Source of the DNA: Phenylobacterium sp.
GTDB taxonomy: Bacteria; Pseudomonadota; Alphaproteobacteria; Caulobacterales; Caulobacteraceae
DNA: 64,000 nucleotides
NCBI RefSeq assembly: GCF_030693625.1
Contig: NZ_JAUYAF010000063.1
Coordinates: forward strand, 52,828 to 116,827
Direction of reading: 5' to 3'
Below, one piece after another: positions 45,612-54,652 of this stretch. The notes beneath the pieces are model-generated. The model was given only the letters and a program-made list of their open reading frames with translations, was not told where the DNA came from and did not search any database. A program made the translations under genes and the position numbers. Each line of letters starts with the position of its first letter. The stretch's first letter is position 1.

Positions 45612-45646
45612 TCACTGCCAAATTCTGACAGTATCGCGCAATAATC

Positions 45647-45677
45647 ACGCCGCCCCCCAATCTGGGGGCGGCGTTTT
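45647..45677 (+). terminator. Rho-independent terminator of the P450 transcript
   Basis: Perfect 11-bp stem ACGCCGCCCCC / GGGGGCGGCGT with six-base loop and TTTT, 35 bp after the P450 stop. Confidence 0.92.
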
Positions 45678-45991
45678 GCTGTCCCGCCCGCCCGCCGGCG
45701 CAAATTCCTTTCTCGATCGGGCTTTCCCGCGGTCAGGACCAGATAACGCCGTTCCGTCAATTCCCGGCTATAGAGAGGTGAATGTTGGTAGAACGTTGTT
45801 TTATTGACATGCGCGCACAAGAGTATGGTCAATTTTCAACTGACAACGGGTGAGACGGTTACCCAAGGTCAAGCGCGACATTGATTTTACACACAAATTC
45901 ACCTCTATCCGAACGCCGTTCGAGTCTGCTATCTCGAAGTATTGCCGCCGAGAGCCGTACAAGAGCTCCGGACGCGTTGGGAGGTACTAGG
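45678..45991 (+). other. Non-coding leader/promoter region of the TonB receptor
   Basis: No gene is seen in these 314 bases. The stretch 45780-45900 is unusually AT-rich for the window and contains TTGACA (45804-45809) and repeated TCAA/TTGA elements (GGTCAATTTTCAACTGACAA), compatible with a regulated promoter, though no well-spaced -10 box is evident. GGGAGG lies just before the receptor ATG. Confidence 0.45.
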
Positions 45992-48541
45992 ATGAGGAAT
46001 TCTCTGCTTATGCGGAGCGCGCTGGTTGCCGGCGTCTCCGCCGTCGCTCTGGCTTCGGCCGGTTCGGCCATGGCGCAAGCGGGCGCTGCTCCGTTCATGA
46101 TCGAGGAACTGGTGGTCACCGCTGAAAAGCGTGAAGCCAGCCTGCAGGACGTGCCGGTGGCGATCACCGCCTATACTAGCGAAAAGCGCGACCTTCTGGG
46201 CGTCGCCACTGTCGAGGACCTGGCGCGCGTCAGCCCCAGCATGGCCTACACCAACAATGACCGGATCTCGATCCGCGGGTTTGGGCGCCTGACCAACTCC
46301 ATCGGCACAGACCCGTCGGTGGCCCTGTATTCGGACGGTATCTTCTCCAACTCGATGTCGGACGCCTCGACTCCGTCGCTGTTCATCGAGCGGACGGAAA
46401 TCCTGCGCGGTCCGCAGGGTACGCTTTACGGCCGGAACTCCATCGGCGGCGCCATGAACATCATCTCCAAGCGCCCCACGGACATCTTCAACGGCGAAGT
46501 TCGCGCCTCGGTCGGCAATTACGGGACCTGGACGACCCAAGCCCTGCTGCGCGGCCCGATCACCGACGGCCTGCGCTACTCGATCGGCGGCTCGCTTGAA
46601 CGCCGCGATGAAGGCTATATTCACAACAATGGGCCGGGCGGGGACACTAGCGCCGTAAAGCGCTACTTGATCGACGCTCAAATCGAAGCTGACCTCGGTG
46701 AGAACATCACCGCCCGCCTCAGCTACCGCAAGATCGACTGGGACGACAGCTACGGCGTGGGCAACATCCACGAAGCCGTGGTCAGCCCCTACGACACCAC
46801 TTCGGTCGTCGGTCTGGGCAACTCGGCCCTCTACTACAACCCGACCTTGGGCTTCGCCGGCGTCAATCCTTCGACCGCCGATCCCTATACCATCTCGATG
46901 AACGACACCATGGAGGGCAAACTCTCCGATCACCACCGTCTGAACTTCGACATGACCTGGGATCTAGGCTGGGCCTCCCTGAAATACATCGCGGGCTATC
47001 AAGCCTATGTCTACAACACCAATGGCGACGAAGATCGCTCTTCACGAGCGGGCCTGTTCAACGTCTCCTCGGTGACGCCGTTCGGCGCCTACACCGCCAG
47101 CAACGTCTCGCCGCGCGAGCGCTTCTTCTACCAGGAGAAGCAAAAGTGGTGGTCGAACGAGATCAACCTGTCCTCCAACAGCGATGGCCCGCTGTCCTGG
47201 ATCGGCGGCATCTATCAGTACCATCAGGAATATTCTCAGCCGCAGGGTCTGCGCGTCCTGGGAGACCCGACGGTTCAGAACCCGATCAACCTGGCGACCG
47301 GCGGCGCAGCAGCGCCCAACCCGAACGGCAACTACCTGTTGGTTGACGGCACTCTGCAGGTCGACTCCTACGCCGCCTTCGCCCAGATCGAATACAAGCT
47401 GACGGAGAGCCTCACCCTCCAGGCCGGCCTGCGCTACACCACCGACGACAAGACCGGCACCGACTTCGCCAGGTATGTCTCCCGCAGCCCGACCACCACC
47501 ACGGTGCTTCGGTCCGGCGGCGTGCCACTGGCTGCGGCCGGCGACCTCGCCGTCGACTTCACCACCTTCGTGGTCTGCGGCGGCCCGACCATCGCCACCT
47601 GCCTCGCCAATCCGCTTTATGCGAACCTGACCCAGGTGGCGACCGGCGGCCTGAGCCGCAAGATGGCGGCCGACTACCAGGCCTGGTCCGGGACGATCGG
47701 TCTGCAGTGGCAGCCGGACTCCGACACCAACGGCTACGCCCGCTACAGCCGCGGCTACAAGTCCGGGGGCTGGATCGCGTCGAATGGTCTCTCGCCGTCC
47801 CCCTATGCCGATCCGGAATACGTGGACAACTACGAGATCGGACTGAAAAAGACCTTCGGTGGTCGCGTTCAGGTGAACTCGTCGATCTTCTACGCCGACT
47901 ACAAGGGCTTCCAGGCTCCGCTCACCGTGGTGCTGAACTCGACGACCGGCTCTACGGGCACGCAGTTCCTGAACCTCGACTCCATCAACTGGGGCCTGGA
48001 ACTTGAAGTGCAGTGGGCGCCGATCGAAAACCTGTCGATCTTCGGCAGCTACGCCTATCTGAACACCGAACTGCAAACGGGCTGCTGCTTCGTCGATACG
48101 GCCGATGCGAAGGCCCTGAAGGCCGGCGCACGTCCCACCGGCGTGGTCTTGCCCAATGGCAGCCGTCCGCAGACCCTCGTGGGCAATCAGTTGCCCCTGA
48201 CGCCTGAGAATAAGTTCAACCTGGGCGCCAACTACACCTTCGACTTCGACGCGGGCAGCCTGACGCTCGGCGCCACGGCCACCTATACCGGCGACCAGCA
48301 GGTCACGATCTTCGCCCAGGACGGCTACACTTCGCCTTCCAACACGGTGGCGGATGTGCGGGCCCTCTGGAAGGACACCGCGGATCGCTTCACCATCATC
48401 GGCTATGTCAAGAACGTGACCGACGAGGTGGCGATCCAGAGCTCGACCATCGGCTCGCCGTCCTCCAGCGGCAACCAGCGCCAGACGCAGAAGCTGAACT
48501 TCCCGCGCACCTACGGCGTGGAAGTGCAATACCGCTTCTAA
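45992..48541 (+). CDS. TonB-dependent outer-membrane receptor
   Basis: An 849-aa outer-membrane receptor. A signal peptide ends near SAMAQAG; the TonB box region is EELVVTAEKREASLQDVPVA; the plug domain includes LYSDGIFSN and ERTEILRGPQGTLYGRNSIG. The barrel follows and ends in the aromatic YGVEVQYRF. The ATG at 45992 has GGGAGG eight bases upstream. The type (AEKREASLQDVPVAITA) is the large sphingomonad/caulobacter group that imports varied organic substrates. Flanking P450 and dienelactone hydrolase suggest a hydrophobic or terpenoid-like ligand, while the pectin genes suggest oligosaccharides; not resolved. Confidence 0.92.
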   Translation: MRNSLLMRSALVAGVSAVALASAGSAMAQAGAAPFMIEELVVTAEKREASLQDVPVAITAYTSEKRDLLGVATVEDLARVSPSMAYTNNDRISIRGFGRLTNSIGTDPSVALYSDGIFSNSMSDASTPSLFIERTEILRGPQGTLYGRNSIGGAMNIISKRPTDIFNGEVRASVGNYGTWTTQALLRGPITDGLRYSIGGSLERRDEGYIHNNGPGGDTSAVKRYLIDAQIEADLGENITARLSYRKIDWDDSYGVGNIHEAVVSPYDTTSVVGLGNSALYYNPTLGFAGVNPSTADPYTISMNDTMEGKLSDHHRLNFDMTWDLGWASLKYIAGYQAYVYNTNGDEDRSSRAGLFNVSSVTPFGAYTASNVSPRERFFYQEKQKWWSNEINLSSNSDGPLSWIGGIYQYHQEYSQPQGLRVLGDPTVQNPINLATGGAAAPNPNGNYLLVDGTLQVDSYAAFAQIEYKLTESLTLQAGLRYTTDDKTGTDFARYVSRSPTTTTVLRSGGVPLAAAGDLAVDFTTFVVCGGPTIATCLANPLYANLTQVATGGLSRKMAADYQAWSGTIGLQWQPDSDTNGYARYSRGYKSGGWIASNGLSPSPYADPEYVDNYEIGLKKTFGGRVQVNSSIFYADYKGFQAPLTVVLNSTTGSTGTQFLNLDSINWGLELEVQWAPIENLSIFGSYAYLNTELQTGCCFVDTADAKALKAGARPTGVVLPNGSRPQTLVGNQLPLTPENKFNLGANYTFDFDAGSLTLGATATYTGDQQVTIFAQDGYTSPSNTVADVRALWKDTADRFTIIGYVKNVTDEVAIQSSTIGSPSSSGNQRQTQKLNFPRTYGVEVQYRF

Positions 48542-48565
48542 GCCACGGACTGAGAACGACAACTG

Positions 48566-48596
48566 GGGCGGCGCCGATTTCGGCGCCGCCCTTTTT
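48566..48596 (+). terminator. Rho-independent terminator of the TonB receptor
   Basis: Perfect 11-bp stem GGGCGGCGCCG / CGGCGCCGCCC, loop ATTT, then TTTTT, 24 bp after the stop. Confidence 0.93.
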
Positions 48597-48601
48597 CGTG
48601 G

Positions 48602-49327
48602 CTAGAGGTTGCGCTTGAACAGCGCCAGCAGGCGTTCCCAATGGCGCTCGGCGGCGGTCTTGTCGTAGGCGGGCCGCTGGGGGAAGGCGAAGCCGTGGTG
48701 GACGCCGGCATAGAGCTCCACCTCACCATTGACCCCGTTGGCGGTCACCGACTGGGCCAGGGCCTCCACCATCTCCAACGGCGCATAGGCGTCGATCTCG
48801 GCGCAGGCGAAATAGACCTCGCCCTGAACCTTCTGGGCGGCCAGGTGGGGACTGTCGTGGTCGTCGGTGACCAGGGACACCCCATAGATGGAGGCCGCCG
48901 CCTTGACCTTGTCGGGATAGTAGGCCGCCGCGTTGATGGCGTACTGGCCGCTCATGCAGTAGCCCACCGCCCCCATGGGGCCCTTCCGGGCCGCGGGATC
49001 GCTGTCGATATAGGTCAGCAGGGCGGCGGTGTCGGACATCACCAGCGGGATGTTGATCGACGCCATCAGCTCGAACATCCGCGCCCGATCGGCCTCGGTG
49101 GCGAAGCCGCCCAGCTCCAGCACCCCGGCCCGGTAGTAGAGGTTGGGCAGGACGACGTAGTAGCCGGCGGTCGCCAGCCGCCGGGCCATGTCGCGCAGTT
49201 CCTCGCGGATCGCCGGGGCGTCCATGTAGAACAGGATCACCGGATGCGGCCCGTCCCGCTCCGGGTGAACGATGAAGGTGGTGGTCGCCCCGTGCGGCGT
49301 GGCGATATCGACGGTCTGTTCGATCAT
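48602..49327 (-). CDS. Dienelactone hydrolase family protein
   Basis: A 241-aa alpha/beta hydrolase. The Cys-His-Asp triad is visible: Cys124 in GAVGYCMSGQYA, Asp179 in CAEIDAYAP, His211 in AGVHHGFAFP. Family members open dienelactones or related cyclic esters. It heads leftward, last in a probable operon 50691-48602 with the NIPSNAP-like and SDR genes (gaps of 7 and 10 bases). Confidence 0.9.
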   Translation of the reverse strand: MIEQTVDIATPHGATTTFIVHPERDGPHPVILFYMDAPAIREELRDMARRLATAGYYVVLPNLYYRAGVLELGGFATEADRARMFELMASINIPLVMSDTAALLTYIDSDPAARKGPMGAVGYCMSGQYAINAAAYYPDKVKAAASIYGVSLVTDDHDSPHLAAQKVQGEVYFACAEIDAYAPLEMVEALAQSVTANGVNGEVELYAGVHHGFAFPQRPAYDKTAAERHWERLLALFKRNL

Positions 49328-49334
49328 GGCGTCC

Positions 49335-49910
49335 TCAGGAGATGAGCTGGCAGGCGCGGGCGAGCGACACCCGGGTCAATTGGCGGCGTCGGGCGAAGAC
49401 CTGCATCGCCGCCGAGGTCGGGTCGCGGGAGGTCTGCCACTCTCCGAGGTCCCGGTAGCGGGTCATCAGCAGCAGACGGCGCGCGCCGCTGACCCGGTCG
49501 GCGTCGCTCTCGGCGGCCAGGAACAGGCCGAAGATTTTCGTCTCGAAGCGGGCCTCGAAGTCGGGCCAGGCCTCGCCCGACAGGCGCACGAACTCGTCCA
49601 CCGCGTCGCCGTCGATCGTGAACCAGTTGTGGACATAGATGCCGCCGGCCATGGGCGGGACATCGTCCGCCGGCCGCAGTGTGGGCGTCAGGCTGTGGTG
49701 TTCGGAGGCGACCACTCCCGGCGCCGAGGCGATAGCGGCGGCGCCGCCAGCATCCTTCACCAGCACCAGGGCTGTGTCGGAGGCGAAGCCCAGGACCGGC
49801 GCGAACACTGCCACCAGTTCTGCGCCCATGGCCCCGCGCAGGTGATCGGAGAGCGCCTTCTGGGCCATGCGCTCACGGCCCAGGGTCAGGGAATAATAGT
49901 CGTAGGCCAT
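49335..49910 (-). CDS. NIPSNAP/EthD-like dimeric alpha-beta barrel protein
   Basis: A 191-aa protein with two similar halves, each containing a ferredoxin-like barrel pattern (AVFAPVLGFASDTALVLV; YVHNWFTIDGDAVDEFVRL with WPDFEARFETKIFGLF). This resembles NIPSNAP or EthD-type proteins, which often bind or modify small aromatic or terpenoid compounds. No catalytic residues can be assigned. Middle gene of the 50691-48602 operon. Confidence 0.7.
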   Translation of the reverse strand: MAYDYYSLTLGRERMAQKALSDHLRGAMGAELVAVFAPVLGFASDTALVLVKDAGGAAAIASAPGVVASEHHSLTPTLRPADDVPPMAGGIYVHNWFTIDGDAVDEFVRLSGEAWPDFEARFETKIFGLFLAAESDADRVSGARRLLLMTRYRDLGEWQTSRDPTSAAMQVFARRRQLTRVSLARACQLIS

Positions 49911-49920
49911 GGCCTTGGTC

Positions 49921-50691
49921 CTAGTAGTTCACTCGGGCGCTGATCGCCCCGTCCACCAGCATGTTGATGCCGGTGGTGAAGGCCGAGCGCGGGCTGGCCA
50001 GGAAGACGGCGGCCGCGGCCACCTCCTCCGGGATCGCCATGCGGCCGGTCGGGTTGCGCTTGATCATCTGCTCGAAGAAGGCCGGCATCCCGGCCTTCAC
50101 ATTGCCCCAGACCCCGCCCTCGAAGAACACCGTGCCGGGCGAGACCACGTTGCAGCGGACGTGCTTGGCGGCGCCCTCCTTGGCCAGGCCCTTGGCGTAG
50201 TGGATCTGGGCCGCCTTCATGGCGCCATAGGCCGAGGCGCTCGTGGCCTCGGCGGCGGAGACCGAGGAGGTGATGATCATGCAGGCGTCGCCCTTTTCCT
50301 CGCCGGCCTTTTCCAGGAAGGACTTGGCCGCCTCATAGGCGTTGACCGCCCCCATAAGGTCGATGTCGAACATCGCCTTCCAGTCGGACTCCCGCGCGCC
50401 CTGAACCAGGGCGCTGGCGTTGGAGACCAGGATGTCGATGCCGCCCAGGGTCGTGCCGGCGGTGTTGACGAAGGCCCTCAGGGCCGGGCCGTCGGCGATG
50501 TCCACCACGTCGCCCCAGGCCTCGACGCCCTTGGCCTTTAGGGCCGCGACGGTCTCGGCCACCTGGTCGGCGTTGCGGGCGCAGATGGCGACATTGGCAC
50601 CCTCCTCGGCGAACAGCTCGGCGATCGCCCGGCCGATGCCCCGCGTCGCGCCGGTGACCACCGCCGTCTTGCCCCTGAGTTGCAGATCCAT
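49921..50691 (-). CDS. Short-chain dehydrogenase/reductase
   Basis: A 256-aa classical SDR with TGATRGIG (13-20), NAS in place of NAG (91-93), Ser143, and YGAMK (Tyr155, Lys159), ending NMLVDGAISARVNY. Substrate unknown. First gene of the three-gene operon with the NIPSNAP-like protein and the dienelactone hydrolase, divergent from glcD by about 120 bp. Confidence 0.87.
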   Translation of the reverse strand: MDLQLRGKTAVVTGATRGIGRAIAELFAEEGANVAICARNADQVAETVAALKAKGVEAWGDVVDIADGPALRAFVNTAGTTLGGIDILVSNASALVQGARESDWKAMFDIDLMGAVNAYEAAKSFLEKAGEEKGDACMIITSSVSAAEATSASAYGAMKAAQIHYAKGLAKEGAAKHVRCNVVSPGTVFFEGGVWGNVKAGMPAFFEQMIKRNPTGRMAIPEEVAAAAVFLASPRSAFTTGINMLVDGAISARVNY

Positions 50692-50813
50692 GGCCTAACT
50701 CCCGTTTTGTTTGTTGCGACCTTTCTAGCGCGGGCGGGGCCCGCCGCGAGGTCTTTCTGAGCTCGGCGTTCCAAGTGATTGACGCCCCTGCGGCGCTCGG
50801 ACCAAGAAGGGTG

Positions 50814-52313
50814 ATGCTCGATCAGTTCGACGCCCGCCTCGACGCCGATTTCCCGCCGGTCGACTCCGCGCGGCTCATCGCGGCGCTGAAGCCGTTGCTG
50901 CCGGCCGAGGGGCTGAAGACGACTGTGGAGGCCCTGCGGCCCTACGAGACCGACGGCCTGGCCGCCTACCGCTCCCTGCCGGCCGTCGTCGCCCTGCCCG
51001 AGAGCGTGGAGCAGGTGCAGGCGATCCTGCGGGTCTGCTCGGCGCTCGGCGTCCCGGTGGTGGCGCGCGGGGCGGGCACTGGGCTCTCGGGCGGCGCCCT
51101 GCCCTATCCCGGTTGCGTGTTGCTGAGCCTGGCCAAGTTCAGCCGCATACTGGAGGTGGATGCCCAGGCGCGGACCGCGCGGGTACAGCCCGGCGTGCGC
51201 AACCTGGCGATTTCCGAGGCCGTCGCACACCTCGGCCTGTTCTATGCCCCCGACCCCTCCTCCCAGATCGCCTGCTCCATCGGCGGCAATGTCGCCGAGA
51301 ACGCCGGCGGCGTGCACTGCCTGAAGTACGGCCTAACGGTGCACAACCTGCTCAAGCTGGAGATCGTGACCCTGGAGGGCGAGGTCCTGCACCTCGGCTC
51401 CGACGCCTATGACGCGCCGGGCTTCGACCTGATGGCCCTGATGACCGGGTCCGAGGGGCTGCTGGGCGTCGTCACCGAAATCACCGTCAAGCTGACGCCC
51501 CTGCCCGAGACCACCCAGGTGCTGCTGGCCGCCTTCGACGATGTGGCGGTCGCGGCCCAGGCTGTCGCCGAGATCATCGCCGAGGGGGTCATTCCGGCGG
51601 GGCTGGAGATGATGGACGGCCCGGCCCTGCGCGCCGCCGAGGACTTCGCGCTCGCGGGCTACCCCAAGGACGCCGCCGCCATCCTGCTGTGCGAACTGGA
51701 CGGCGCGGGGCCTGATGTGGCCGAGGAAATCGCCCGGGTCTCGGCCCTGCTGTCGTCCAGCGGCGCCACCGAGGTCCGCCAGGCCCGTGACGAGGACGAG
51801 CGCCGGCGGTTCTGGGCCGGGCGCAAGGGCGCCTTTCCCGCCGTCGGGCGGATCGCGCCGGACTATTACTGCATGGACGGCACCATTCCGCGCCGGGCCT
51901 TGCCCCAGGTGCTGACCGAGATCACCCGGCTGTCGGAGGTCCATGGCCTGGCGGTGGCCAATGTCTTCCACGCCGGCGACGGCAACCTGCACCCGCTGAT
52001 CCTCTACGACGCGGCCAAGGACGGCGACCAGGACGCCGCCGAGGCCCTGGGCGGCGCGATCCTGGAGCTCTGCGTCTCCGTCGGCGGCACCATCACCGGG
52101 GAGCACGGGGTTGGCCGCGAGAAGATCAACCAGATGTGCGTCCAGTTCAGCAGCGCCGAGATCGACGCCTTCCACGCCCTGAAGGCCGCCTTTGATCCCA
52201 AGGGCCTGCTGAATCCCGGCAAGGCCATCCCGACGCTCGCCCGCTGCGCGGAGTTCGGCGGCATGCACATCCACCATGGGGAACTGCCGTTTGCGCACCT
52301 CCCCCGGTTCTGA
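50814..52313 (+). CDS. glcD: Glycolate oxidase subunit GlcD
   Basis: The FAD-binding, catalytic subunit that oxidises glycolate to glyoxylate; 499 aa, as in E. coli. The FAD-linked oxidase N-domain shows VVARGAGTGLSGGALP, SIGGNVAENAGGVHCLKYG and MTGSEGLLGVVTE; the C-domain has NVFHAGDGNLHPLI and TITGEHGVGREK. First of a tight glcDEF operon; the next gene begins within its last 38 bases. The ATG at 50814 follows GAAGGG. Glyoxylate produced here can be consumed by malate synthase G at 7643. Confidence 0.94.
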   Translation: MLDQFDARLDADFPPVDSARLIAALKPLLPAEGLKTTVEALRPYETDGLAAYRSLPAVVALPESVEQVQAILRVCSALGVPVVARGAGTGLSGGALPYPGCVLLSLAKFSRILEVDAQARTARVQPGVRNLAISEAVAHLGLFYAPDPSSQIACSIGGNVAENAGGVHCLKYGLTVHNLLKLEIVTLEGEVLHLGSDAYDAPGFDLMALMTGSEGLLGVVTEITVKLTPLPETTQVLLAAFDDVAVAAQAVAEIIAEGVIPAGLEMMDGPALRAAEDFALAGYPKDAAAILLCELDGAGPDVAEEIARVSALLSSSGATEVRQARDEDERRRFWAGRKGAFPAVGRIAPDYYCMDGTIPRRALPQVLTEITRLSEVHGLAVANVFHAGDGNLHPLILYDAAKDGDQDAAEALGGAILELCVSVGGTITGEHGVGREKINQMCVQFSSAEIDAFHALKAAFDPKGLLNPGKAIPTLARCAEFGGMHIHHGELPFAHLPRF

Positions 52314-53340
52314 CCTTACCGAGAGCCTGGCCGAGCGCGTCCGCGCCGGGGGTCCTCTGCGCCTGGAGGGCGGCGGGACGCGCGCCTTCTATGGCCGTCC
52401 CTTCGAGGGTGAGCTGCTGTCGCTGGCCGGGCATCGGGGCGTCGTGGACTATGATCCCAGCGAACTGGTGATCACCGCGCGGGCTGGGACACCGGTGTCA
52501 GAGATAGAGACCCTGCTGGCCGGCGAGACCCAGATGCTGGCCTTCGAACCGCCAGTGTTTGGGCCTGCCGGCACACTTGGCGGGGCGGTGGCGACGGGAC
52601 TGTCGGGGCCGCGCCGGCCCTTCGTGGGTCCGCTGCGCGACTATGTGCTGGGCGCCCGGATCATGAACCCCCAGGGCGAGGTCCTGCGGTTCGGCGGCAC
52701 GGTGTTCAAGAACGTGGCCGGCTTCGACGCCTTCCGGCTGATGGCCGGGTCCCTGGGCTGTTTCGGTCCGATCCTGGACATCTCCCTGCGCGTGACGCCC
52801 CGGCCGCGCGCCGAGCTGGCCCTGGTCTTCGAGATGGCGGGAGAGGCCGCGCGGACCTGGGTGACCGGCCTGATGGGCCGCCCCCTGCCCCTGTCGGGCG
52901 CCTTCCATGACGGCCACCGCCTGCACCTGCGGCTCTCCGGCGGCGGGGCAGGTGTCGCGGCGACCCGGGCCGAACTGGGGGGCGAGGAAGAGCCGCTGGA
53001 GACCTGGGACGCCTTCCGCCACATGACCCACCCTGTGTTCGAGGCGCCAGTCCTGTGGCGGGTGTCCCTGCCGCCGACGGGGCCCGCCGAAGGCTTCGAG
53101 GCCACGGCCTGGGACTGGGCCGGCGGCCAGCGCTGGCTCACCGCCGACACGGTCGATCCCGGCGTCTGGGCGCGCGCCGCGCAGCTCGGCGGGCACGCGA
53201 CCCTGTACAGAGGCCAAGCCGGGAACGGCGAGGTTTTCCAGCCGCTTGCGCCGGGCGCCTTCAACCTGCACCGCCGTGTGAAGGCGGCGTTGGACCCGGC
53301 GGGGATCTTCAATCCCGGCCGGATGTATGAGGGCCTCTAG
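52276..53340 (+). CDS. glcE: Glycolate oxidase subunit GlcE
   Basis: The second FAD-binding subunit, 354 aa as annotated. Motifs are LRLEGGGTRAFYG, VDYDPSELVITARAGTPVSE, GTLGGAVATGLSGPRRP and GGTVFKNVAGFDAFRLMAGS. The start is uncertain: ATG 52276 overlaps glcD by 38 bases, while the TTG at 52291 has GGGGAA seven bases upstream. It abuts glcF with no gap (stop TAG then ATG). Confidence 0.92.
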   Translation: MGNCRLRTSPGSDLTESLAERVRAGGPLRLEGGGTRAFYGRPFEGELLSLAGHRGVVDYDPSELVITARAGTPVSEIETLLAGETQMLAFEPPVFGPAGTLGGAVATGLSGPRRPFVGPLRDYVLGARIMNPQGEVLRFGGTVFKNVAGFDAFRLMAGSLGCFGPILDISLRVTPRPRAELALVFEMAGEAARTWVTGLMGRPLPLSGAFHDGHRLHLRLSGGGAGVAATRAELGGEEEPLETWDAFRHMTHPVFEAPVLWRVSLPPTGPAEGFEATAWDWAGGQRWLTADTVDPGVWARAAQLGGHATLYRGQAGNGEVFQPLAPGAFNLHRRVKAALDPAGIFNPGRMYEGL

Positions 53341-54558
53341 ATGAAGACCGTCATCCAGGGGCCCCTGGCCGACACGACCGGGGGCGAGATCGCGGCCCGG
53401 GCCCTGCGCGCCTGCGTCCACTGCGGCATGTGTAACGCCACCTGCCCCACCTATCAGATCACCGGCGACGAGCTCGACGGACCGCGCGGCCGCATCTATC
53501 TGCTGAAACAGGCGCTCGAGGGCCAGCCGGTCAGCCAGACCACGCTGAAGCACCTCGACCGCTGTCTTAGCTGCCGGGCCTGCGAGACCACCTGCCCCTC
53601 CGGCGTCCAGTACCACCGGCTCTACGATATCGGCCGCGAGGCGGTGGCAGATCAGGTCGGCCGGCCCTGGACCGAGCGGCTGGCGCGGACGGTGATCCGC
53701 AGAGTGACCCGCTCGGCGGCCCTGCTGGGCGCGGTGCTTATCGTGGGCCGGCTCGTCCGCCCGATCCTGCCCAGGACCCTGCAGGCGAAGATCACCCCGC
53801 ACGTCGCGCCAGGCCCGCGCCCGGCCCCGCATCACCTCCGGCGGATGCTGATGCTGACCGGCTGCGCCCAGTCGGCGGCGGCCCCGCACTTCAACGCCGT
53901 CACCGCCCGTGTCTTCGACCGCCTGGGGGTCAGCCTGGTTGAAGCCCCCCGCGCCGGTTGCTGCGGCGCCGTCAGCTTCCATCTGGACGCGCCGCACGAG
54001 GGCGCGGCCGCCGCGCGCGCCAATATTGACGCCTGGTGGCCCGACATCGAGGCGGGCGCGGAGGCGGTGGTGGTCAATTCCAGCGGCTGCGCGGCCTTCA
54101 TCAAGGACTATCCCGACGTCCTGCGCGACGATCCCGCCTATGCCGAGAAGGCCCGTGTGGTGGCGTCCCTGGTGCGCGATCCCGTCCAACTGCTGTCGGT
54201 GGCCGACCTCGCCGCGCGCCGAGCCCCCGCGCAACCGCGCATCGCGGTCCACGAGCCCTGCACCCTGCAGCACGGCCTGCGCCTGACCGGTGCCATCGGG
54301 ACCCTGTTGCGCAGCCTGGGCTACGACCCCCAGCCCGTGGCCGACGCCCACATCTGCTGCGGCTCGGCCGGCGCCTATTCGCTGCTGCAGCCGGAGATGT
54401 CGGGCAAGCTCAAGGACGCCAAGCTGGCCCATCTCAACGCCCACCAGCCGGCGGCCATCTACACCGCCAACATCGGCTGCTGGATGCACCTGGCGCCCGA
54501 CTCCACCGCGCCCGTCCGCCACTGGCTGGAGGCGGTGGACGAGGTCACCCGGCCCTGA
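53341..54558 (+). CDS. glcF: Glycolate oxidase iron-sulfur subunit GlcF
   Basis: A 405-aa electron-transfer subunit. Two 4Fe-4S motifs are CVHCGMCNATCP (Cys25, 28, 31, 35) and CLSCRACETTCP (Cys75, 78, 81, 85). Two CCG-type domains follow (AGCCGAVSFH, HICCGSAGAY), completed by TGCAQS and NIGCWMH. It passes electrons from GlcDE to the respiratory chain at the membrane. Its ATG directly follows the glcE stop. Confidence 0.94.
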   Translation: MKTVIQGPLADTTGGEIAARALRACVHCGMCNATCPTYQITGDELDGPRGRIYLLKQALEGQPVSQTTLKHLDRCLSCRACETTCPSGVQYHRLYDIGREAVADQVGRPWTERLARTVIRRVTRSAALLGAVLIVGRLVRPILPRTLQAKITPHVAPGPRPAPHHLRRMLMLTGCAQSAAAPHFNAVTARVFDRLGVSLVEAPRAGCCGAVSFHLDAPHEGAAAARANIDAWWPDIEAGAEAVVVNSSGCAAFIKDYPDVLRDDPAYAEKARVVASLVRDPVQLLSVADLAARRAPAQPRIAVHEPCTLQHGLRLTGAIGTLLRSLGYDPQPVADAHICCGSAGAYSLLQPEMSGKLKDAKLAHLNAHQPAAIYTANIGCWMHLAPDSTAPVRHWLEAVDEVTRP

Positions 54559-54652
54559 CTCGCCGTTGACAGCCTGCCGCTGCGGCAGTCTCATGTCGCG
54601 ATAAGCGGGCGGGCTCGACCACGTCGGCGCAAAGACATTTAGGGAAACGACC

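Noticed and set aside
43370-45628. 752-codon plus-strand frame across the transporter and P450 genes
   Set aside because: It is a shifted frame over two genes with intact motifs in other frames and gives low-complexity Arg/Gly/Pro-rich sequence.
52488-52499. GACACCGGTGTC, a perfect palindrome like the proposed LacI operator
   Set aside because: It lies inside glcE coding sequence (codons for DTGVS-like residues), far from a promoter; the flanks do not match the AATGACACCGGTT pattern.
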